In this document: positions 37,701 to 50,100 of the stretch, in pieces
Numbering within the stretch: the stretch's first letter is position 1
Layout: each line of letters opens with the position of its first letter
Origin: Phoebastria nigripes
Lineage: Eukaryota; Chordata; Aves; Procellariiformes; Diomedeidae
Assembly (NCBI GenBank): GCA_035582835.1
Contig: JAYKAV010003086.1
Coordinates: 414,161 to 478,160 of the forward strand
Reading direction: 5' to 3'
Length of the DNA stretch: 64,000 nucleotides
The notes under the pieces: model-generated
The model's database searches: none
What the model was told of the DNA's origin: nothing
The model's input: the letters and a program-made list of their open reading frames with translations, nothing else
Translations under genes and position numbers: made by a program

Positions 37701-39300
37701 AGTTGATTTGGCAATTAACTGTACATACGTAGTTAAACATATGTGCATGACTTCCATGTAGACATGCATTTACTTTTGGAATTAGTTGAAAACAATGCAT
37801 CAAGTTCTGAATTTTTGAACATTAGATTACAAACTACTGATGTGTGCACAACAGCCATCTCTTTAACACTTTCAAAAAGATGCTCAATCTCTGCAAAATT
37901 AATTCCGTACCCCAATTATGGAAGTGGAAGGTGACCTGAATTTGCAGTTGTTCGTGGCCTTCACAGCTGCTTTGAACTAGTTTGAATTGGAAAGGTGAGC
38001 CAATACTCTGACTTGGATGGTCTCCAAAAAGACCAGTAAATCGGTGGCGTGCAGTGCTTCCAGAAGGTCTGGACCATTCAGATGGTACACAGCCACTTCA
38101 AACTGACAGAATGCAGGCTGCAACCAAAAGCTGGTTTTCACCTTTGCCTCTCTGCTCCCTCCACCTGCTATGCAATCCTGCTACTTTGCTTGTGTCAATC
38201 ATTAAGGTTTTAATTTGCATTTTAATAAATGTAATTAATATTTTAATTTGCTGGGAAAATATGTTAATTTAGCTAAAGATTTTGCTCCTCCTTTATAAAT
38301 TTACCATTAGTGTGTTTTCTTAATTTGCCCATCAGCATGTCATGAAAGACTGATACTGGTAAGACTTTCTATGCCACCTGTGTTTGTAAAGCCAACAAAG
38401 TGTATTTTAAAGGCAATTTTGTTCATGATAAATACCTACTGGTGATTGTTTTCCATTGATTGCAATGATTTTAATTACTTTTTTTCTTGTATTTTCTTAG
38501 CATTTGAATTTAAGCTCACTGGTCTTACTCCTAGCTCTTTTACTTTCCTTTTTAAAAGCTGGACATTCCATGTGACTTTTCTGAATAGGTATTTCTGCTA
38601 GGCTTAAAAGCATTTTTTTAAATTAAGTGGTTGATTCTTTTACTTCGTACTTTGTATTTCTACATAAAGGATATAATTTGTGCGTGTCCTAAAATACTGC
38701 TTTATTTTTAAAATATTCATAACAAAAATGAGTGGTTCATTTGAGCTAAATAATTCTACCCCCTGCCCTAAGAAAAAAGAGTGCAACAACTTTGCCACAG
38801 CTGCTGGGCAGCTGCATAGGTTAAACCTTCCCTTTAATTATTTCTGTCTTTAAAGTTATGTGAGAAATAGATACAGGAATGCATTCTTCTTTTATTTTAT
38901 TTCTAATGTCTTTAAAACATCAGAAAATCTATATTTGTGAATAGAGTAAGAGGATGAAACAACTTACGGCAGCAATTTGCTTTTCTATGTAACTTTATGG
39001 TAAGAAATGAGGGTAATGGGAATAGTGAAAAAAATTGGAAAAGAGAGACAGAGAGATGGGAAACTTTTTTTGAAGATCATTCTGGATATGAAACCATNTT
39101 ATTGGGGGGGATAAACTACAGAGGAAGTGTTGTGGTTTAACCTCGGTAGGCAGCTAAGCACCACATAGCCGCTCACTCAACTCCCCCACCAGTGGGATAG
39201 AGGGCAGATTCGGAAGGGTAACAGTGAGAAAACTTGTGGGTTGAGGTAAACACAGTTTAATAATTAAAAAATGGAAGAAAAAAAAAAAAAAAAAAGAAAG

Positions 39301-39338
<38 letters not shown>

Positions 39339-41081
39339 AAAAGGAAGAAAAAAAAAAAAACCAACAACCAAAACCAAGAAAAATAAATGATGCAAAAGAA
39401 AACAGTTGCTCACCACCAACCAACCGATGCCCAGCCAGTCACCAACCAACCGATGCCCAGCCAGTCCCCAAGCAACAGCAGCCCCCGCCAACCTCTACCC
39501 CCCAGTGTTATTGCTGAGCACGATGTCATATGGTCTGGAATATCCCTTTGGTCAGTTGGGGTCAGCTGTCCCAGCTGTGTCCCCTCCCAACTTCTTGTGC
39601 ACCCCCAGCCTACTCGCTGGGGTGGTGTGAGAAGCAGAAAAGGCCTTGACTCTGTGTAAGCACTGCTCAGCAGTAATGAAAACATCCCTGTATTATCAAC
39701 ACTGTTTTCATCACAAATCCAAGACATAGCCCNATACCAGCTACTGTGAAGAAATTTAACTCCATCCCAACCAAAACCAGTACAGGAAGCTTGAAGAAAA
39801 AGAAAGAAACATATTCTGCCTTGATAAAGTTGGTAGAAAAATACGCTGTTGAAACCAACAAGAGGATGTGTGTGTAGGAGATAATGTTGTTAATTTTAAT
39901 GAGGTTTTTTTTTCCTGTTGATTTCTGTTGGCTTATATTTCAGATTAGATAAATCAAATTATCAAACTCTGATACTTCCAGTCAACATATAAAATAGTTT
40001 GCATAAAACATCTTTAAACTCAGTGTATAGAAGGTACTTCATAATTGCCAAGTTCAGCATTTATTAAGGTACAGACTTGCTCTTTTCTTGCTTAAAGTTG
40101 GTTTGGAATGACTTCATAAATTCCAATTAAAATGTAATCTGTAAATAGGCTTCTTGAATGAGAACAGGATTATCAAGTTTGAAAAGTAACTGACTTATGG
40201 GAAGGGAAGGGAAAATGATGGCATAGTTTCTCTTTCTACTGTAATATGTACTGTCATCTTATTTTCAAAGGAGTTTTGAAGAAGTCTGACGGGTGGGTTG
40301 GTTTAGGTTGCTGTGAGCTAGCTATTGCTGTGGAATGTCGGCAAGCATGTAAACAGGTAAGGCTTTCTAATTGTTTTTTCTGTGGTTAATGTCAGATGGC
40401 GCTGTGTTGAATTCATTTATGTATTACTGTTTATGAACTTCAGGCTTAATGCATTTTTTACATCAAAATTAAATTATCACATAAACTCTTTTTAAAATTG
40501 CAAAATGTCACTAGATACTTCCCAGGAAGTACTACTGGTGATAAATGCCAGCAACCAAATTCCAAAAACCAAAACAAAGAATTTACATTTTTAAAGTGAA
40601 TTTTCAGTAAAAAAGGAAAAGTTCAAGTCTACTGCGGTGAAAACCTAGTTAAAAAAAGTGGTGGGTTTTTGTGGGGATTTTTTTGGATATGTATTTTCAA
40701 CTGTGCTGTAGGACTAGGCTGCTTGCTATGACTTGATGAGCCTGAAGAAGAAATTTTAAGACTTAGGGTTAGCTGTGCCTTTTTTGTACATTCTGATGCC
40801 ACATTTAATTGCTCAGTAATGAAGATACAGTTAAGATGAAATCTTACTGTGTTTGTAACTTTGACACCACAGAAGTTCCAGTGTGAGAGCCGGCGAGCTG
40901 GCTGCAGGCGTGTCCTAGCACCACTGCACTTGGCAAATGGAGCTAATCCACTTAGTTTTGCTTTGCAAACAGTAGGCGCGTGATTATTGCTGATGTGCTC
41001 TAGTTTGTTACTTCATAGTAATTTATTGACTGAATCCATAAAGATTCTGAAACTCCCTTTAGTTACGGTAACTTAATTTCT

Positions 41082-41162
<81 letters not shown>

Positions 41163-44100
41163 NCACAATCTCTACATGAAAGTTGTTGTTTTAAGATAAT
41201 GCTGAGTGGAAGGCAACATGTGGCTGTTTCTAAGCTCTCTTTTTTTGCAGTGTAATGTTTAGTGATGCAACATTGTGGTTACAGCCCCAAATAGATTTTT
41301 GTGCCTCTTCAAAGAGGTGTTTGTTCATCAGATGGAAGAAAGTTTTTTTTGGTGTTACTATATCACTGTTTTTGTCAAGTGACAATTTTAAGCATAATAC
41401 ATAAATTCAGCAATGACCTTTTTATTAAAAATCTGTGAAGCATTTTGTGATTCCCCCCCCCCCCNAGTATATGCTTGTGACCTTAAAAACATCTTCAAAG
41501 TCAAAGAGCGTATAATTATTTATCATCATCTTTGTAACTCAGTTCTGGAGCACAGATGTACTTAATATTCACTGTAGTATCTTGCATGTTACCTGTGTAA
41601 ACTTAATCTTGGACCAGCAGCCTACTGCAAATTGTTGTCATGCAAAAAAATGCTACCTTCACCCAAAAGCATATAGTTTAAACTATTTGACAAGAGATGA
41701 GCAGTGAGTACACAAACTGAGCAGTGTGGAAAAGAGATGAAGAGTGAGTAAACAAACTGGATACTTTTGATCTTCTGAAAAGAAGATACATGTATCTGTT
41801 CCCAAATGCAAAGTTTTCAAATTTATCCTAATGTTTAAGTGTTTTGCAGANCTGATAAAAACACTGCCGTTTATTGCAGTGTCCTATGAAATTCTGTTAA
41901 TTTGATCTGATGATTGTTACATCGTTTCTCATTACTCTCAGAATCAGATGCTGTATTGTTTGATTGCAGACTCTGCTGTCTCAGAATCTTGGGTGTATTT
42001 TGTACTTTAGCTGACTCTGGTTGATACATTTCATATGATTTTCATTTAAACTAAAATATAGATACTTGCCAAACGTTAGGGATAATGGGAAATATTTGGA
42101 TTTTAATTTTGATTCTTGAAACTTGAGGGGGTTTTGGAGACATTTTGAAGAAGGTGGTACGATAGGTCCGAGGTGAGACTTTACCCTGGTATTTTAAATT
42201 ACTGGAGGGGGAAATAATTAATCTTAGTAGTAATAATAATTTTTAATATCTGTCATATGAAAAAGGAGCAAGAGGTATTTTACAGAAGAAACTGATCTGC
42301 AGTTTGAAGGGAGAATTTCTGCAACTCAGTTTGACAATAGGAACTGTAGGATTGTACGTACAAGAGGGAGGAAGAAGGGAAAGAGGCACATAAGTGGTAC
42401 TGAGCATGCAAAATGGGGAGATTTTTATGCTCAAGTTTTTCCATTTCCTAAATGTTTCCTGTATTCTGCTCTATCTGGTAAACCTTTCACAAAAACAAAG
42501 TTGCTTTGTGTGCATCCGGTATCAACTAACTTGGTGCAGAAATATGAGGTTTTGGTTTTTAATTAAATGTAGTATCAACAGTCATGGTTTCTGCTTTTTT
42601 TCTTAAAGCTTTACACAGATTCTTTAAGTCCCTAAAAAGGAACATTTAAATAGAGCATGAATCCATGGTTATCACAGTTAATATAAAGGTAGAATCGTCT
42701 TTATTTTGCAACATGATTTTATTATTTTCTACTACAAATGCAGAAATTTATCTGTCTTTCAGGCTTCTGCAAAGAATGATGTTTTAAAGGTCTGCAGGAA
42801 GGAATATGAGGTATGTGTATATGTGTCTGGATATATCTTATTAAAAATCAACTGTTTTATAAATTCTGTAAAAAGTATCCTGTAGAAGAGGGAAAGTCCA
42901 GTCTTCTTATAGTCGTATTTCTGGNTATACTCATTTTCATCTAAATGTAGTTACCTCTCTCTACAGTTTTTGTAAAAGTACAACTGTTTTCTGTAAAAAG
43001 GGCTTGTCTTTTTTTAGACTTGCATGTATCTTATTTGAATGAAAAAGATGCAACTTTCAAAATGGAGACATGGATTCCAAAAAAGTTTGTTTCATTAGAG
43101 TTCTGATGAAAGTCGGCATTCATTGTGAGCGTTCATTCTGTCAGAAACATTTCGGCTTCTATAGTGGGAGAGTCAGCTTAAAAGTGACCTAAAGAAATAA
43201 ACTCAGGGAAGAATAACCTTTTAAGTACCCTATTCTATCCTAATGTAAATCATTTCAAATGAATAATTTTTTGTAACATCAGTGAAACTATGAATGCTTG
43301 CAATTATTTTTACTGTTCTGCTCTTAAAATTAATCATCAGGATATTTTCAGAAATCTGCCTTTACCTATATTCTTTTTAACACAGTTTGTAGAAATGCTG
43401 TTCTGCTAGGACTTCTTTTCTTCCGATCTGTTTCTTCATTAAAAGCCAAATTCCTCTTCCCCCCTTTCATCTCATTTCCTCCTGCCCTGAATTAGGTAGT
43501 CCTGCATAAATTCTGCTCATAATCAACAGTTCAGGATATCAGACAATTCTCTGTTCTCTTGATTTGGGCAGAAGTGTAACAGGTTTCCTGTTTTTCCAGG
43601 AAACATTAAAGTCCTTTTTTTTTCCCCCTTTGGTCCTTCTATCTAAACAATCTACAGAGTATTTTCCTAGACTCTTCACTGTTGAAGTTACCATAGCTTG
43701 TTCTCTTAAAAACAAATTTTCATTTTAAGTAGTTCTGTCTCCTCTCATGCTATGATGTGCTATACTGTCAACATCTGTAAGCTTCTCCTCTATTATGCTG
43801 GTCTGTTTCCTTCTTTTTTTCTGGATTTCTGCATTGCTGTAGGAGGTTGGCCAATATGGGTTGAAGGAGAACGGGAGAGGAAAGGTAAGAGATTAAAGAA
43901 TGACTACAAAATGGTGATAGTCATCTTATTTGCTTTTCCTAGTTCTTCTTTTTCCAGTTTTTATCTGGAATTTTGGAAAGTGGGTCCCTTACTCTTATTC
44001 AAGAGTGATCTTGCTGTTATTTTTTGCTGTTACTGTACAGAAAACCTTAACTCTTTCTGTCTGTGCAACACTAAAAGAGAAGGAGAGGGAGAAAAATGAT

Positions 44101-47100
44101 GGAAGAAGGAATCGGTCTTCTGGTTGGTGAAGAAGGAAAGAGAATTTTTTAAATGATCACTAGGAGTAGTAGATACTTAATTTCTGTCCCTAACACAATA
44201 TCTGTATCTGACGTGGTAGATCTTCAGTTATTACAGAATTTTGTATGACAGTGGGTTTTCCTATGTATCTAGGCTTACAGGTACTCATGAAAAATAGTAC
44301 TTACAATGCTCTCAAGAGACCCATTGGTTATATAAAATTCAAGGAAGTTTTGCCTAAGATAGGAAATTCCAAAAAAATACTTCTGGAGGGAACCTGTACT
44401 TTTTCACCCCCTAGTCATTCTTTCTCCTTTTCTTAAAAAAATTTTTTTCTTGGTGCCCTGATGAACGTGTCCTGCTCCCTCTGTAGTTTGTAAGTAGCTT
44501 CTGTGTCTGTGACCAGTACCATACTTTGTACTCAGCTAGGTTGGCTGGGGAAGAAACTGAGCAACTGGGAAGGGAGTGGCTAGTTAAAACTGAAAGAGGT
44601 GACATAAGATCAGAAACAGCCTGTGAATCGCATAAATGCAATGTCATACATACTGTGTTTGCCTTTGTGTTTAAGAATTCATACTTCATTCACTAAAAAT
44701 GAGGATCCAATTTGAGAATTAGTTTACAATATAGATCATAGTGCTTGTTCATCAGCTCTCAAGTCTGTTATCGAGGTATTGAATATATAAGTACATGAAA
44801 TGTAAGTAAAAACTAGCTGAATTAAGAATATAAAAGTGTAATTCCCTTTTTGTAAACACTCTCATAGCTTGCCAACTTTCATAGCTTACTTATATACTCA
44901 CATAAGGATTTCCCGAGGATTTTCACAAGCCTCTTAACAGTAGTTGACTGAACTGTGCATAGTACTTTTCTGTAATCTTTTGAGATTAGGGAGGCAACTT
45001 CATGAGTTACCCTTCAGCTTCCCACTAATTTGGCGAGCATGAAGAATGAGGTAAGTCTTCGAGGGTAGGGCATAGGGTTCAGAGCAGTGGAAAAAAAACC
45101 CAGACTCCAAGCAGCAGGTGTCACAAAGTTTGAAGTTGCTAAACGGAGTCTCAGGTTGAACGGTAGCGGAATCACTTTAGCATTAATGTGCCAGATTTTC
45201 ACAAGATTAATTGAAGATGCTTTTTCTGCTGATCATATGTTTCTGGATTACTTTTACTGTAAATATTTATAAAGCTTGTGAGTCTTCTAATTTGGAGATT
45301 TTACACATTTTAGAAATTAATCATGTTGTAATAAGCTATTCATTTTTGATCAGTGCATTGAAGATTGCGTGTCTTATTAAATATTTTTTATTTTCAAGTA
45401 GCACTGCATACAGAAATTAAAAAATTTAACACAGCTTGCTGAGTATTTTTGAGTGTTACTGAAATGTACTTTATTTGCCTTCTTTTGAAAGATTTTATCG
45501 TGGTAGTCCTTTTTCCCATCTTCTGCTTCTCAGATACTCATTTTGTCATCTTCATTTTTTTTCTCTAGTTCTATGCATCTCAACTCTTTATCTTTCACTA
45601 CTTCTTCCAGCTTTCTGCTATCCTGTCCATCTTCCTCTAAAAAGAAGGTAGGTAATAGTCAAAGGAAGAAGAAAAAAGAAGTGAAGACGGTATGGATTGT
45701 ATGTAGGATTTTCTGATTTTCCTATTTTTAAAAGTTTTGTGTAAAGTTGAGGTTCATTTTTTTAAAAGACCACATGGAATACATGCTTGGAAGAGTAACT
45801 GAAAATAGTTTATAAAGCTTGAAATAAGCTATAAAGCTTTATTGTTGCATTTAAGATCACTTCTCTTTCTGCTGTGCATGGAAAGGGTAGTACTAAAATT
45901 TCCATTAGATTGCAGCTCTTGAGTCTCTACACTTGCATACTGTGAGTTCACCTCTGCACATTAAGAACTCCAGTTCTTATTTCATGTGTACTAAATAAGA
46001 CATTCAAACTTCTCTAGTTAATTGGCATTATGAGAGCTTTGCTGCAGCTGAGCACTATTAACATCTGCCATGCGGTCAAAATAAAATTGGAAATGTTGCC
46101 CAGTTATTTAGCTTCTGCTCTGAAAACTATTTTTGACACACAGTAGTAAACACTTTTGATGTCCTTGGACTGTTTAAAGGTATTTTTGCTCTCACAGATT
46201 TGAGCACTGTTTAGCTTAATCTGACTTTGTTTTCTTACAGTTTTTAAATACAGAAAGTTCAAATGCAGCGCCTGCAGTTTCAAGGGCTGTAGCAGAGATT
46301 CAGAAAAGTATTCACTGTGCTACCGTATCAGCTTGTTTTATCTTCTAGGGTCATATGATCCTGCTCTATGCTGAGGTTTTAGNGAATGCTGTGTGTGGCC
46401 TCTGGAAGTACTACTTAACAAATTCATATACTACACGTTGTAGCTAATATTATTGTCATCTTATCTTCTGGTGCTTTTTGTCTCTATTCTCTACTGTTCA
46501 AAGAAGGTTGATAGAATACTCAATGATCTTGCCAAAATTTAAGTTCCAGTGATTTTGTTCTACCTTACTGTGCAAGTGTTCTCACTTCTTTACTGGTTTA
46601 CATACTTGAGGAAAATCCTGGCCTTACTTGTTAATTACTGCAAGTTTTTGAAGTTCTTAAGAGATGTGCACTATCATTTGAAACTTCAGCTGACTCCACT
46701 AAACCTTAGTATGTTACCTTCTGACTTTATCTTCTGTTGATAAATTTGAAGAGAAAATGAAGTCAAGGAGAGATTAACGGGACTTTCATTGCTGTTCTCA
46801 GAGAGTGAAGCATTTTGTTTCCTAGTGTATTTGTTAACTGTGGGTCATACTTCTAAATTAAGATGGCCTTAATTGGATAGGATCTATATTCAAATATTTA
46901 ACATGGTTAGGTTGCCCAAGACAACAGTACTAAACTTATTTTTCTGCCAGAGTTAGTAGAATACAGATACCATGATAATTTTCAGGGAGGAAAATAATCT
47001 TTGATTTTTGGCTAAATACTCTTAATTTCTGGTGTGAAAGAACACTTCACTGTCACTTTTCATTCAAGACACAAGAAGCAGCCATTTAGAAAAAATGTGC

Positions 47101-50100
47101 TTATAATATAAAAGCATGTCTTACAATGGAGAAGACTTCTTCCTTTAGCAAAATGTTCTGCTCTGTTTGTGTTTGTGTGCATGCATTTTGTTTTTTGAGC
47201 CGTTACCTGCAGCTGATGAGCTCCAAAAAGAGCGAAACCAGTTAGGTCCTGCAGTACTGGCTAAAATCTTTCTTCAAGGAGCTTCTGGTGAGGAAGACTG
47301 GACAGTGTTCTCTGGTGGATAAACTTCAATTGCCTTTTTCAATTTCCGTAACACCAAAGGATCTCTGAGACTGTTTTCTTTAAGGCATACATGGTTGTGT
47401 TGCCTGTGTCTGCCTGCCACTTTCCATTCCTTCTGCTTATAGTCTCACTGGCTTTAATCACCAGTTTCAGCAACTTTTGGTTTTAAAAAAAGAGAAGTCT
47501 GAAAGATGAGATTAATGCACAAGTAAAATCATTATGTTTGTGTTTTATAAATTTAAATATTGCCATCTTTGTTCACTTAATATTTTATTCAGAAGTTGAA
47601 ANTAGAGTATCAGACTCTGTGTGTGTACACAGTATTGCCTTTTTATCCTCATTTTCCCAGATCTTGATGACTTAGTTCTTCCTTTAAAGAGAACATCCTT
47701 TCCTGCTCTTTTGTTTTTTGTGGGGTTTGTTTTGTTTTGTTTTTCCTTACCTATATCTCTGTTTTATCTTTTGCTTTGTTTTCTCTGTCTTTCTCTTCTG
47801 ACAGTTCACTAGCAGATTCAGAAGGAAGCTTGAGTGGCCAGAAAAGCTGCTGATTCCTTAAATATGAGTGCTACTTTACTAGAGATGGGCATTACCCCTG
47901 TGTTCTGTAATGAGGTTATGGTTAGTAATTCAAATCAGACTGACTGTCTAATGCTGTTATCAGCGTTATTTACGAGCAGGTGACTACACACTAATTTTTT
48001 TTTTTTTTTTTTAAGATTCCCTCATGTCTGTATAGCTACATTCCCCACATGTGTACCTGTACTTTCTGGGAAACTGAACAATTACCCAGATCTACACAAA
48101 GAGCAAAGTCAGCACCCTAACTAGCACTGTATTCTGTGGTGGCTACAAGCACTACAGTTTCATGAAATATGGTGAGTTGCTTTAACAACTCAACACAGCT
48201 GAAGTTCTTCCTGTTCCTTCCTGCAACAGCCCTTTTTCCACACGCATTCCCTCCCACTGCTAGCCATACAAATATACTTCTCCTTACCTTACTCTGCCTC
48301 TGGCATCTGGCAGGTCCTTCTAAACGGTGATGTCTAAATGATGATTCTATTCTCTTCTGTTCTATTCTATTCTAGCTTAGTATTATACCTGTTGAAATCA
48401 CTGATTTAAATTCCTAGGAGATGAGAAAAAGGAGTTTTCAGCAGGGTTACTGAGAAAAATCAGGTCATGAGAAGGTGATTAGTGCCAGAGCTGGTGTAAA
48501 GGTATACACAAGACTATACAACTGGGAACAGGGAGAGAAGAGTTGAAAACAAGGTGGAAAAGAGAAGTAAGACCACCTCCTCTTAACAGAAATACAAGCA
48601 TTATTACAGTGATTCAGCAGTCTGTGGAACTATAGTTTCAAAGTACAGAAAGAAGATATATTATCTGGCTAGGGCATCCTGCCTGTATAAAATTGGTGTG
48701 TAAAATTGCTAAAAGAAGATAATTTTGTCTCAACTTGAGCCCGTCTTTAGAGGAGGAATGTTGGTAGACACCATAATCTTCTCAACATTCTTCTCTCTTT
48801 TGTGTGTAGTTATAAACTGCAATCTGAGCTAACAGGGCCAGTGACACTATTATCCCTGAACTGCTTTTTAATAACTTTTTTGTAACATTCAACTTTTAAA
48901 TAACATGACAATTTTTAGCTGAGTTTATAGCAGCATTACCTCATGATTCTAAGTACTGTTTGTGCTAACAGTATGGTCAAGTACTTAGGTATAAGCAGGA
49001 CAGACAAGACTTCAGACTTTTCAGGAGCCTCTGCTGTCCCAGTGCATTAATTAATGAAGTTACAATGTTGCTTTCTACCCGGCTGGTTAGTATGCCACGT
49101 TCCAGTGCTTGATACAGGGTGGATCTGGAGAAATCTAATTTCAGCAGCTTCTGAAGACAGTCAGTTTTGGGTCAGAGTGATGTTGTGTATGGCAATTCCT
49201 ATCTGACAGTTGTTTCTTTTTTCATACATGGAAGGTCCCAAAGAAACCAGGTGGCCACATTGAAACAGTGACTTTCTGATAACCATCGTCTGGCATCCGT
49301 AGAGAAGGATGTATGGTGCTATAAAAATGACATGAGCCTTTAGGCAACAGTATAAATCTGTTCTTTACAGATGTAGGATGGTGACTCTGTCTACATGTTC
49401 TGTTTCCATGAGTTCTCTTGTCCCTCACCTGTGTTATACAGCTGAATGGGTGACAGGATTTGCTTTGTGGGTAGTAAAGAGGGAAAATCCAAAGTGAATC
49501 AGATGAAAACTTGCTTCTGGGAAGAGGAATGCTGCTGCAAATTCATTCTCAGTCTCAGAGAAATTATGCAGTATCTGTGCTCCTGGGAGAAAAGATCTAA
49601 AATTTGGTAGAGGATATTAGAAGAATGAAAATAAAATGTCTGAATTGTTTGTGAGGTTTTGGGCATTGTTTTATGTAAGGCAGACTTTGGAATTTTTGTG
49701 TGAGGTGTTCTCAATAGACCCGTGCTTTTATTCATGATCACTAAAATTATAAGTAGCTGGTGTTCGTGCAAAACTAACTTACATTTTCAAGTTAGATTTG
49801 TGTTTATTCTCTTAGGGTCATTATTTCAGTGCCACATCTGCCATGGTTTACCCATGGTTTAAATTAATTTCTGACTGTAAATAGAAGAAGATGATGCTGC
49901 TCACTACAGTATTGGGACTGTCCTCTTTAACATCTTGCATTTGACTGTTAACATATTTCATTATCCAAAAATACATTATCCAAAAGATGATATAATTGTG
50001 AGACTGTAGAAAACAGGATTGTGGCACTATGATTTACATGGCATAAAGAGTAATTGGCAAGTAGGAACTTGTGATTTAAATTACAGCATAAAATAAAATC

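Larger units (their letters stand above)
31696..40270 (+). other. RECK: RECK intron 4
   Basis: 8.6 kb, phase 1. It contains a CR1 with endonuclease and RT remnants (33.1-35.5 kb) and a minus-strand solo LTR with a perfect target duplication (39.1-39.8 kb). The stretch 35.5-39.1 kb is AT-rich and shows nothing I can name. Confidence 0.85.

Noticed and set aside
39154..39491. Minus-strand Phe-rich ORFs
   Set aside because: Translation of the A tract within the LTR.
41085..41162. Poly-T tract as the tail of an inverted processed pseudogene
   Set aside because: No retrogene body or target duplication is seen beside it, and bird CR1 machinery does not make poly-A-tailed copies efficiently.
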